The notes under the pieces: generated by a model
Databases searched by the model: none
What the model saw: only the letters and a program-made list of their open reading frames with translations
Told to the model about the DNA's origin: nothing
Translations under genes and position numbers: made by a program
Source of the DNA: a bacterium
Lineage (GTDB): Bacteria > Oederibacteriota > Muellerivitia > Muellerivitales > Muellerivitaceae
NCBI GenBank assembly: GCA_025980505.1
Contig: JAICXI010000007.1
Span: 1 to 14,826 of the forward strand
Reading direction: 5' to 3'
DNA length: 14,826 bases
Shown here: positions 1 to 6,111 of the stretch, piece after piece
Numbering within the stretch: the stretch's first letter is position 1
How the letters are laid out: every line of letters starts with the position of its first letter

Positions 1-497
1 CCGACCATCTGGGGCGCGAAGTTCATGCCGGAAGTCTTGCGGAGGTCCATGGGATGGCCCAGGGTGGCGTCAGGAGGCGTGTAATAGGGGTCCTTGCGGA
101 AACTGATGATCGGGATGGAAACTTCCGCCCAGTCCTTGCCGATCTGCGCCGAGGAAATGTACTGCACGTTGTAGGCGTCCTTGAGGGCGATTTGAATGGG
201 CCCGGGGATTGTGGATTTGGCCATGAACCTCAACTCACCGGCCTTGGACATGTCCGCCATGAAATTGTGCCAGATGCCGCAATAGCCGCCCTGCACCAGG
301 TTGGACGTCACCTTCAGGGCCTTCTGCCCGGCCTGGAGGCCCTGGTCCACGGCGAAATCGATCTTGGAACCGTTGTTGTCCGCGTAGGTCCCCGTGTTCG
401 TCCCGGGTTGCACGCCGGTCCATCCTTCCACGATGTCCGCGAAAGCCGCGGGCGCGAGAAACAAGAGAGCCGCTGCCAAAACCAGATATTTCTTCAT
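1..497 (-). CDS. Exported carbohydrate-binding-like protein (C-terminus outside window)
   Basis: The first 165 residues are visible and the gene runs off the left edge. The start is ATG at 497-495, chosen because an AGGAG ribosome binding site lies about 7 bases upstream and a clean signal peptide follows (MKKYLVLAAALLFLAPAAFA, cleavage after AFA). The mature part begins DIVEGW and has alternating beta-strand character (KIDFAVDQG, KALKVTSN, GELRFMAKS, PIQIALKD, WAEVSIPI). This is the layout of CBM11/CIA30-type jelly-roll domains that bind polysaccharide. Family assignment is inference from this pattern; no catalytic motif is visible in the fragment. It is divergent from the esterase gene at 867, which also carries a jelly-roll plus hydrolase layout, so both may act on extracellular glycans. 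Confidence 0.75.
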   Translation of the reverse strand, partial: MKKYLVLAAALLFLAPAAFADIVEGWTGVQPGTNTGTYADNNGSKIDFAVDQGLQAGQKALKVTSNLVQGGYCGIWHNFMADMSKAGELRFMAKSTIPGPIQIALKDAYNVQYISSAQIGKDWAEVSIPIISFRKDPYYTPPDATLGHPMDLRKTSGMNFAPQMV

Positions 498-578
498 TCC
501 CATTCTCCTCCCAAAGAAATCAAAGCCCACTGATGATATACGATTTTTGTCCGCCCCATCACCTGCGGGAGGGGGTTT

Positions 579-596
579 CTCCACCTCATGGTGGAG
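579..596. repeat. Perfect stem-loop, 7-bp arms
   Basis: CTCCACC and GGTGGAG are perfectly complementary around a TCAT loop. It lies about 80 bases upstream of the leftward start and about 145 bases upstream of the start site predicted from the sigma-54-like element at 714-729. It could be an activator site or an RNA hairpin; nothing in the sequence decides this. Confidence 0.45.
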
Positions 597-713
597 GGAC
601 CTAGGGTTTCCATCCGGCACGAAGTACTTTGTTGTGGAAGCGTCCTATCCGGCACATCTCCCGCAAAGCCAACCGAGTTCACCGGAAGTAATTGGCCTAA
701 ACCCAAAGGTGCC

Positions 714-729
714 TGGCCTATATTTTGCA
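714..729 (+). promoter_or_regulatory. Possible sigma-54 (-24/-12) promoter for the CE2-type esterase
   Basis: TGGC at 714-717 and TTGCA at 725-729 place the invariant GG (715-716) and GC (727-728) exactly 12 bases apart, as sigma-54 holoenzyme requires. Positions after TGGC do not match the ACG of the consensus. Transcription would start near 740, giving a leader of about 127 bases to the start at 867. A second, stronger element of this type lies at 12335-12350. Confidence 0.45.
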
Positions 730-851
730 TGTTTTATGAGCACGGACCTGACAGGCATCGCTATGGCGCGCCACCTTCTTCTCTTTTGACACTGGTCCGA
801 CGGGACACAACCGGAAACACCCACGGGAAGATGGCCTTTTCCCGCGCGGCA

Positions 852-864
852 GGATAAATTATCC
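852..864 (+). promoter_or_regulatory. Palindromic -10-like element abutting the start codon
   Basis: GGATAAATTATCC is a perfect 6-1-6 palindrome ending two bases before the ATG at 867. Read as a -10 (TAAATT, 855-860), transcription would begin at the start codon itself, giving a leaderless message. The only ribosome-binding-like sequence (AGGA, 851-854) is about 12 bases from the ATG, which is far. Confidence 0.3.
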
Positions 865-866
865 CC

Positions 867-1946
867 ATGAAATCCCCCCGAAACGGCGCCTTAAAAGCAG
901 GACTTTTCTTTTTACTTTCATTCGTCCTCCCCTTGGCAGGGGCCCAAGGCGGCACCCTCATTTCTCCCGACAACCCCCGGATCCAATATTCGGGCCGGAT
1001 CGACTTTTCCAACCCGAAAGCCCCGCGGTTCGACTGGCCGGGCGTTTCGCTGTTGGTGCGGTTCAAGGGAACTTCCATCGGCTTCCTTTTGGAGGATGGC
1101 GGCAACGACTACGACGTCAAGCTGGACGGGCGGCCTTTTAAGGTTTGGGTCACCCAAGCCGACCACAACCTCTATTCCCTGACCGGTCTTTCCAACAAGG
1201 AACATACCGTCCGGGTGGTGAAACGGACCGAGGCGCTTTTCGGGACCATCCTCTTCAAGGGATTGGTGTTGGGCGAAGGCGGCGTCCTGTTAAAGCCCCC
1301 TGCCAAGCCCAGGCGGAAAATCGAAATCATCGGGGATTCTTTCGTCTGCGGTTACGGGGATGAGGCCGCCACCCTGAAATGCGAAAATCTCAGGCCTTAC
1401 GAGAATGCCGACAAGGCCTTCGGGGCGGAGGTCGCCCGCGACCTCAACGCCGAATATGTCCTTGTGGCTTATTCCGGGAAAGGCATCGTGCGCAACTGGG
1501 GGGACAAAGCCAAGAAGTCCGAGGACCCCTTCCCGCCCCTTTACCACCGGCTTCTTTGCCACGACCCCGACAGCCAGTGGGATTTTTCCCAATGGATTCC
1601 CGACGCGGTGATCATCCACCTGGGGCAAAACGACTTTTCCAGTGAGCCCAAGGCCGACCGCCGGGATTACGTCAATGGATACCTCCGGTTCATCCGGGAA
1701 ATCCGGGGGAAATACCCCAACGCCTTTATCTATTGTTTCGCCACCACGGGTTGGCCCGGCTACAGCCCCTTTGTGGAGGAAGTTGTCCAAAAACGCCGTG
1801 AAGCCGGCGACGGGCGCGTTTATTTCGTGGGCTATCCCAACGTCCCCGCGGACGAGTTGGGGTGTGATTACCATCCCCAGGTGAAGGCCCAGGAGAAGCT
1901 GGCGGAAATATTGGCGCCGGTGTTGAAGGGCACCTTGGGTTGGTAG
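867..1946 (+). CDS. Secreted SGNH/GDSL esterase, carbohydrate esterase family 2-like
   Basis: The 359-residue product has an N-terminal signal peptide (to about residue 27, AGAQ). A jelly-roll region covers roughly 35-140 (IQYSGRIDFSNPKAPRFDWPG) and an SGNH hydrolase domain covers 150-355. Visible catalytic blocks are GDSF (nucleophile Ser158), Gly204 in YSGKG, GQND (253-256) and DYHPQ with Asp334 and His336. The D-x-H spacing and jelly-roll-plus-SGNH order match CE2 acetyl-xylan/glucomannan esterases, which remove acetyl groups from plant polysaccharides outside the cytoplasm. CE2 placement is inference from layout; membership of the SGNH superfamily is secure. The gene stands alone between a divergent carbohydrate-binding-like gene and a terminator. 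Confidence 0.88.
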   Translation: MKSPRNGALKAGLFFLLSFVLPLAGAQGGTLISPDNPRIQYSGRIDFSNPKAPRFDWPGVSLLVRFKGTSIGFLLEDGGNDYDVKLDGRPFKVWVTQADHNLYSLTGLSNKEHTVRVVKRTEALFGTILFKGLVLGEGGVLLKPPAKPRRKIEIIGDSFVCGYGDEAATLKCENLRPYENADKAFGAEVARDLNAEYVLVAYSGKGIVRNWGDKAKKSEDPFPPLYHRLLCHDPDSQWDFSQWIPDAVIIHLGQNDFSSEPKADRRDYVNGYLRFIREIRGKYPNAFIYCFATTGWPGYSPFVEEVVQKRREAGDGRVYFVGYPNVPADELGCDYHPQVKAQEKLAEILAPVLKGTLGW

Positions 1947-1985
1947 GGGCGGAATTCCCGGAAGTGGCCCGTCCCCGTGTTTTTT
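1946..1985 (+). terminator. Probable rho-independent terminator after the esterase
   Basis: Overlapping the stop codon, GGGGCGG (1946-1952) can pair with CCG-T-CCCC (1969-1976) with one bulged T. A GTG and six T residues (1980-1985) follow. The bulge and long loop weaken it, but position and T-run fit. Confidence 0.5.
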
Positions 1986-2015
1986 CGAGCCTTCCTCCAA
2001 GGGGCGGAACCCGCG

Positions 2016-2024
2016 TGGTATAAT
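2016..2024 (+). promoter_or_regulatory. Extended -10 promoter of the PrcB-like lipoprotein gene
   Basis: TGGTATAAT is a perfect extended -10 (TGn plus TATAAT, hexamer 2019-2024). The -35 region (TCCAAG at 1996-2001, 17-base spacer) is poor, as is usual for extended -10 promoters. The start site would fall near 2031, about 26 bases before the ATG at 2057. Confidence 0.65.
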
Positions 2025-2056
2025 GGCTCCCATCGCCGCCTTATCGGAGTCTCCTT

Positions 2057-2749
2057 ATGAAAAAGTTTATTATGTGTTTATTCGCCGGGATTGCGGCTTT
2101 AGGCCCCTTGGCTTGCCGGCACGGTTCACCTTCGGTCCCGTCCCTGCCGACCCCCACCGCCGCACCCACAGGCACCTTCACGCCCGGTTGCCAGGTCGTC
2201 TCGTCGCTGATCCCCGTTACGATTCCCCAGCCTTCCTACCTCAATGGCACGTTCCCGAACGGCGGGCAGATTGTGATCGGGACAAGCCCCACTCCCACTT
2301 CCACCTTTACGCCCGTTCCCACCATCACCCCCGTTGTGGATATGGAGCACCCCCACAGCTTCACCGTCATTCGATCGCCGGCCGACTGGTCCGATTATTG
2401 CGTCTCCGCCACCGGTTCCACTACCGTGCCAACGCCGCCCGTCGACTTCACCCGCCAGATGATCATCGCCGACTACCTTTGCATGGGTTATTGCAATCCC
2501 ACCCGGCTGGCTTTGACTTCCCTTTGCTGGCAGCCCGGGTTGATCGTCGTCAACGAGATGGTCTCTTTTGGCTGTCCGATTGAATGCGCCGCTCCCCCGC
2601 CTTGGCTGGAGTTCCAGTGTAACCCTGACGGATTCGCTTACGCCGTCCCCCAATCCAACCTGCCGGTTCAGTTCGTCGTGAACGAGCAAAACACCTGTCC
2701 CGGTTACCCTACGCTCGTCCCCACGCCCACCGTGACGGTTGTCCCTTAA
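2057..2749 (+). CDS. Pro/Thr-rich lipoprotein with PrcB-like C-terminal domain
   Basis: The 230-residue product starts with a lipoprotein signal (MKKFIMCLFAGIAALGPLAC); the lipidated residue would be Cys20. Two Pro/Thr stretches (about 30-46 and 74-95, for example PTPTSTFTPVPTITP) look like flexible surface linkers. The domain from about 98 on reads SFTVIRSPADWSDY, then VDFTRQMIIADY, and ends with AVPQSNLPVQFVV. This order resembles the PrcB C-terminal domain, known as a cofactor-like partner of a Treponema protease; the match is from memory of the pattern. Several Cys residues are present. A CGGAG ribosome binding site precedes the ATG by about 8 bases. No neighbouring protease gene is visible. 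The same lipobox occurs in the cytochrome at 8133. Confidence 0.75.
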   Translation: MKKFIMCLFAGIAALGPLACRHGSPSVPSLPTPTAAPTGTFTPGCQVVSSLIPVTIPQPSYLNGTFPNGGQIVIGTSPTPTSTFTPVPTITPVVDMEHPHSFTVIRSPADWSDYCVSATGSTTVPTPPVDFTRQMIIADYLCMGYCNPTRLALTSLCWQPGLIVVNEMVSFGCPIECAAPPPWLEFQCNPDGFAYAVPQSNLPVQFVVNEQNTCPGYPTLVPTPTVTVVP

Positions 2750-2757
2750 GGTTTTTT

Positions 2758-2781
2758 AAAAGAATACGCTTGTATACTTTT
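2758..2781. repeat. AT-rich inverted repeat after the lipoprotein gene
   Basis: AAAAGAATAC (2758-2767) and GTATACTTTT (2772-2781) pair at 9 of 10 positions around a GCTT loop, nine bases after the stop codon. The right arm ends in a T-run, so it could act as a weak terminator. The stem is AT-rich, so this is uncertain. Confidence 0.3.
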
Positions 2782-2785
2782 TAAC

Positions 2786-2814
2786 TTGACCCCCCGCGGA
2801 CGCCCTGTTAGCGT
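2786..2814 (+). promoter_or_regulatory. Possible housekeeping promoter of the 83-residue protein gene
   Basis: TTGACC (2786-2791) is followed after exactly 17 bases by TAGCGT (2809-2814), preceded by a TGn extension (2806-2808). The -35 is 5 of 6 and the -10 only 3 of 6. The start site would be near 2821, about 24 bases before the ATG. Confidence 0.4.
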
Positions 2815-2844
2815 AGCCCGAAAACATCCCCGCGAGGAAACGGC

Positions 2845-3096
2845 ATGGTGGCCATCATTGTTGAAGGCGGCAGGGTCCGCGAAGTTTTATCCGATGTGCC
2901 GGGCGAAGCCCTGGTCATCGACTTGGATACCGACGGTTCCGACGGATCCCGGCTTTCCCCCGCCGACCTGCCCGACGGGGAAAGGGTCATCGCCCGCCTG
3001 GAAGGTTTCAACGTCACGGTGAACCCCCTCTTCATCGCGGCCCTGAAAAGCCAGCTCATCTCGGCGAAACCCCCAAGACTTCCATGGGGCCGGTAG
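2845..3096 (+). CDS. Small hypothetical protein (83 residues)
   Basis: The product begins MVAIIVEGGRVREVLSD and contains EALVIDLDTDGSDGS, then a Pro/Asp-rich stretch and a helix near the C-terminus. There is no signal peptide or membrane segment, so it should be cytoplasmic. A GAGGA ribosome binding site lies about 6 bases before the ATG, and a promoter-like sequence lies upstream. Third-position GC is high, as in neighbouring genes. I recognise the opening pattern (VVEGG-V-x-VxSD, then VIDxDT-G) as typical of short hypothetical proteins but know no function. A stand-alone gene is more likely than a fragment. Confidence 0.65.
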   Translation: MVAIIVEGGRVREVLSDVPGEALVIDLDTDGSDGSRLSPADLPDGERVIARLEGFNVTVNPLFIAALKSQLISAKPPRLPWGR

Positions 3097-3206
3097 TCCG
3101 CCGGCCTCCCTTTTAGCATGGAATCCGGACCTCCCAACAAGCGCGGGACCCCGAATGAACCGCCGCCCTTGCCGAAGCCTTTCCCAAGGGTCACTTCCTG
3201 CCCTAA

Positions 3207-3212
3207 CATAAT
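3207..3212 (+). promoter_or_regulatory. -10-like element at the aldehyde dehydrogenase start
   Basis: CATAAT lies four bases before the ATG at 3217, and no ribosome binding site is visible before that ATG. Flanking CCC (3201-3203) and GGG (3213-3215) make it weakly palindromic. It may give a leaderless or near-leaderless transcript. Confidence 0.3.
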
Positions 3213-3216
3213 GGGT

Positions 3217-4569
3217 ATGAGCCCTCAAACTTTTCAAACGATCCAACCCTCCACGGGTGAGCCCCTCGCCCAATACCGGTACCACAGCCGGGCCCAGGTG
3301 GAAACCGCCCTGGAAGAACTATCCGCCGGGCTGTCCGCCGGCAAGCCCGCCGGTCCAAGGAAGTCACTCGAAGCCCTTGCCGAATCCTTGTCAAAGGAAA
3401 AAAAACGCCTGGCCGAACTGGCCGCCCGCGAGATGGGCAAACCCCTCCATCAGGGGGAGGCCGAGGTGGAAAAATGCGCCCTGGCCTGCCGCTACTTCGC
3501 CGCCGAAGGCGGCCGTTTCCTGGAACCGGAAATCCTTCCGGGGGGCCGGGTCCTCTGGGAACCGCTGGGGGTGGTGCTGGGCATCCTGCCCTGGAACTTT
3601 CCCTACTGGCAAATCCTGCGTTTCGCCGTGCCCACCCTGGTGGCGGGCAACAGCGTGGCCGTGAAACCGGCCCTGGGCACGGCGGGCTGCGCCTTGGAAC
3701 TTGAAAACCTGGCGCACTCCTGCGGCCTGGGGCCCGGCCGCTTCAAGGTGCTGCTCTTGACGGACGCGGACATCGAAGCGCTTGTCGCCCACCGCCGGGT
3801 GGCCGCCGTTTCCTTGACCGGAAGCCCCCGGGCCGGCCAAGCCGTCGCCTCGGCGGCCGGCCGGGTGTTGAAAAAGTGCGTGCTGGAACTGGGCGGAAGC
3901 GACCCCTACCTGGTGCTGCCCGGCGCGGACCTCAAACGGGCCGCCCGGATTTGCGTGGAGGCCCGGCTGGTCAACAGCGGCCAATCCTGCGTCGCGGCCA
4001 AGCGCTTCATCGTGGACCAGGCCCTGCTTCCCTCCTTCACCGAACTTGTGGTGGAACAAATGCGGTCCAAGCGAATCGGCGACCCCTTGGAACCGGGCAT
4101 GGACCTGGGCCCCCTGGCCCGAGGCGACCTCCGGGACGCGCTTCACCGCCAGGTTGAAGCCAGCCTTTCCCGTGGCGCCCGCCGCCTCTTGGGGGGCGTC
4201 CGGCCCCAGGGCCCGGGTTTTTACTATCCTCCCACGGTCCTGGAAAAGGTGGGGCCGGGCATGCCGGTTTTTGACGAGGAAACCTTCGGGCCCGTGGCGG
4301 CCCTGTGCCCGGCGCGGGATGTGGACGACGCCGTCCGGCTGGCCAACCAAAGCCCCTACGGCCTGGGCGCGGCCCTTTTCACGCAGGACAAGGCCCTGGC
4401 CCGGGCCCTGCTTCCCCGGCTCCAGGCCGGCCTGGTTTTCGTCAACCGCCCCGTGGCCTCGGACCCCCGGCTTCCCTTCGGGGGCGTGAAGCAGTCGGGT
4501 TTTGGGCGGGAATTGTCGGCCCTGGGCTTGAGGGAATTCGTCAACGCCAAGACCGTGGTGGACGATTAA
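3217..4569 (+). CDS. NAD(P)-dependent aldehyde dehydrogenase, succinate-semialdehyde type
   Basis: The 450-residue protein covers the whole aldehyde dehydrogenase fold and oxidises an aldehyde to the acid in the cytosol. Key residues are visible: PWNFP (125-129) with the oxyanion-hole Asn127, the cofactor-binding Lys150 in VKPA, the general base Glu224 in LELGG, and the nucleophile Cys258 in NSGQSC. The C-terminus has the usual PFGGVKQSGFGRE motif. The opening TIQPSTGEPLAQY and the short length match the YneI/Sad-like succinate-semialdehyde dehydrogenases. Substrate is inferred from overall resemblance only. The start at 3217 fits family length; an in-frame ATG 33 codons earlier would add a Pro-rich tail unlike the family. 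No GABA genes lie beside it, and the downstream gene is not obviously related. Confidence 0.9.
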   Translation: MSPQTFQTIQPSTGEPLAQYRYHSRAQVETALEELSAGLSAGKPAGPRKSLEALAESLSKEKKRLAELAAREMGKPLHQGEAEVEKCALACRYFAAEGGRFLEPEILPGGRVLWEPLGVVLGILPWNFPYWQILRFAVPTLVAGNSVAVKPALGTAGCALELENLAHSCGLGPGRFKVLLLTDADIEALVAHRRVAAVSLTGSPRAGQAVASAAGRVLKKCVLELGGSDPYLVLPGADLKRAARICVEARLVNSGQSCVAAKRFIVDQALLPSFTELVVEQMRSKRIGDPLEPGMDLGPLARGDLRDALHRQVEASLSRGARRLLGGVRPQGPGFYYPPTVLEKVGPGMPVFDEETFGPVAALCPARDVDDAVRLANQSPYGLGAALFTQDKALARALLPRLQAGLVFVNRPVASDPRLPFGGVKQSGFGRELSALGLREFVNAKTVVDD

Positions 4570-4664
4570 AAACCGCGGATAAACACAAGCGGAACTTGGA
4601 AGATTCGGGGGGGTGGACGTCTAGAAGAGTGGAATTTTAAGGCGGCTTTCGCCGGATTTTGGGT

Positions 4665-4670
4665 GATAAT
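4665..4670 (+). promoter_or_regulatory. -10-like element upstream of the NHL-repeat gene
   Basis: GATAAT matches the housekeeping -10 at 5 of 6 positions but lacks a clear -35. It lies in a small hairpin (GGATT 4654-4658 with AATCC 4668-4672). It is four bases before the ATG of a nine-codon reading frame (4675-4701). Confidence 0.35.
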
Positions 4671-4674
4671 CCCT

Positions 4675-4701
4675 ATGTCTTTTACGTCTTTAAATGATTA
4701 A
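4675..4701 (+). CDS. Possible 8-residue leader peptide
   Basis: ATG TCT TTT ACG TCT TTA AAT GAT TAA lies just behind the -10-like element. It overlaps the alternative ATG at 4694 of the next gene and ends 13 bases before the preferred start at 4715. Neither that start nor 4694 has a good ribosome binding site, so coupling from the short frame is conceivable. It is too short to be judged by coding statistics. Confidence 0.15.
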   Translation: MSFTSLND

Positions 4702-4714
4702 CCGAAGCCCAACC

Positions 4715-6079
4715 ATGAACCTTGAATACAAGTCCGCCCTCTTTTGCCTTTTACTCCCCGCCCTGTTGCCGGGCCGGTTGGGGGCGCAGACACCCACTTC
4801 CACGCCCACTGCCTTGGTTTGCTGCCAGGCCCTGACATCGCTCACGGGCTTCACGGCTCCGGCCGGCATGTCCGTGGACGACTCCAACAACCGCATCTAC
4901 ATCGCCGATTTCAGCAACAACCGTGTCCAGGTTTTCGACAGCCAGACCTTCGCCCCCCTCACTATCCTCTCGATCACGTCCGCCATCACCTTGAAGGGCC
5001 CCCTGGATGTGGCCGTGGACGACAGCGGCAATTTTTATGTGGCCGACCTGTACAACCTCGCCGTTGAAAAATTCGATTCCAGCTACAACTACGTGTGCTC
5101 CATCGGCGGAGGCCAGGGTTTGAGCATCGTGGGGGTCTGGTGGGACAACAATTCGGTTTATGCCGCCACCCAGCAGGATTCCATCTGGCGGTACGACGGA
5201 AGCGGCACCTCCTACAGCTTCGGCGCCACCTTCGCGGGACCCGGCGCCCTGAACGGCCCCAACGGCATGGTGAAGGTCGGGAACTGGCTGTACGTGACGG
5301 ACACCGTCAATAACCAGCTGGTGAAATTCGACGTCGGTTCCGTCAATCCGCCCCCGGTGACCGTCCTTTCCGGCCTGCTGGCCCCGGCGGGAATCCGCAC
5401 CGACTCGTCCGGGCACTTTTACCTGACCGAAGGAAACAACGGGAGCAACCCCCAGTACGTGGACGAGTTCAGCTCGGACTTCGCCGTGGAGCGCCAATGC
5501 TTTTTCTCCGCCTCCGCCACTTTCTCCGCTCCCTGGGGCGTGGCCGTGAACAGCTCGGGGAATATCTTCGTGAGCGGCATCAACGGGGGGTCGGTCACCG
5601 TGCTGCAGGGAGGCTGTCCGATCCCCAATCCCACCTCCACGCCAACCCCGACATCCACCGTCACTTCGACGCCGACCCCCACGTCTTCACCCACTTTCAC
5701 GCCCGCTGTCCCGACGCCCACGCCCACCTTCTCCCCAACCCCCACCGCCACATTCACGCCCACCCCCACGGCCCCCACCGCCACCCCCACCCCGCCGGGC
5801 ATGCTGTGCGACCAAAGTTATGTTTATCCCAACCCCGTCCCGGGGGACACCTTGAAGATCCACCTGGAGTTGTGCGAAAGCGCCACCGTCCAGGTCCTCC
5901 TTTACAACATGGCCGCCCAAAAAGTGGGGTCGGCCTCCTTCACCGCCCAAAGGGGCCCCAACGATTTCACCCTGGGGGTTTCGGGCTGGGCTTACGGGGT
6001 CTACTATTACTTGATCGAGGTGGATTCGTCCTCGGGCACGCGCCGGTTGAAGCCCGCCAAATTCGCCATTGTTCGGTAG
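4715..6079 (+). CDS. Secreted NHL-repeat beta-propeller protein with Pro/Thr linker and FlgD/sorting-like C-terminal domain
   Basis: The 454-residue product has a signal peptide (MNLEYKSALFCLLLPALLPG, cleavage near LGAQ). About six NHL-type blades follow (residues 45-300), with repeats such as GMSVDDSNNRIYIADFSNNR, DVAVDDSGNFYVADLYN, GNWLYVTDTVNNQ and GVAVNSSGNIFVSG. A Pro/Thr linker spans about 305-362. The last 85 residues begin YVYPNPVPGDTLKIHLEL and end GVYYYLIEVDSSSGTRRLKPAKFAIVR, the pattern of FlgD-like or type-A C-terminal sorting domains. Such proteins are usually extracellular or surface-attached. ATG 4715 is preferred over 4694 because it opens directly on the signal peptide. The oxidoreductase gene follows after 32 bases and is probably co-transcribed, though no functional link is evident. 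Confidence 0.85.
   Translation: MNLEYKSALFCLLLPALLPGRLGAQTPTSTPTALVCCQALTSLTGFTAPAGMSVDDSNNRIYIADFSNNRVQVFDSQTFAPLTILSITSAITLKGPLDVAVDDSGNFYVADLYNLAVEKFDSSYNYVCSIGGGQGLSIVGVWWDNNSVYAATQQDSIWRYDGSGTSYSFGATFAGPGALNGPNGMVKVGNWLYVTDTVNNQLVKFDVGSVNPPPVTVLSGLLAPAGIRTDSSGHFYLTEGNNGSNPQYVDEFSSDFAVERQCFFSASATFSAPWGVAVNSSGNIFVSGINGGSVTVLQGGCPIPNPTSTPTPTSTVTSTPTPTSSPTFTPAVPTPTPTFSPTPTATFTPTPTAPTATPTPPGMLCDQSYVYPNPVPGDTLKIHLELCESATVQVLLYNMAAQKVGSASFTAQRGPNDFTLGVSGWAYGVYYYLIEVDSSSGTRRLKPAKFAIVR
5620..5800 (+). repeat. Low-complexity Pro/Thr-coding tract
   Basis: The DNA is built of degenerate CCC-ACN and ACN-CCN units encoding runs such as TSTPTPTSTVTSTPTPT. It is almost purine-free on this strand. It encodes the linker between propeller and C-terminal domain. 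Shorter tracts of the same kind lie in the lipoprotein gene at 2057-2749. It is a likely site of length change by slippage. Confidence 0.8.
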
Positions 6080-6111
6080 AAGTCCCAAGTCAAAACTTTC
6101 CCGGGGGGCTC

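Larger units (their letters stand above)
498..866. other. Divergent intergenic region
   Basis: This 369-base gap separates the leftward carbohydrate-binding-like gene from the rightward esterase. I see no convincing gene. It holds a stem-loop (579-596), a spaced direct repeat of ATCCGGCAC (612-620 and 647-655), a possible -24/-12 promoter (714-729), and a short palindrome with -10 character just before the esterase start (852-864). A TATATC/ATATCAT stretch at about 533-541 on the minus strand could be the -10 of the leftward gene, but its -35 is weak. Confidence 0.6.

Noticed and set aside
54..533. Rightward 159-residue reading frame
   Set aside because: It is antisense to the leftward gene, which has a signal peptide and ribosome binding site; the rightward frame has neither.
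3118..3216. N-terminal extension of the aldehyde dehydrogenase
   Set aside because: The added 33 residues are Pro-rich and unlike the family; the conserved N-terminus begins at 3217 and a -10-like box lies between.
4694..4714. ATG at 4694 as the start of the NHL-repeat gene
   Set aside because: It adds seven residues before an already complete signal peptide that begins at 4715; it remains a minor alternative.
5497..6111. In-frame upstream extension of the Gfo/Idh/MocA oxidoreductase
   Set aside because: This open frame is a shadow of the Pro/Thr linker and C-terminal domain of the previous gene; the oxidoreductase starts at 6112 with a ribosome binding site.
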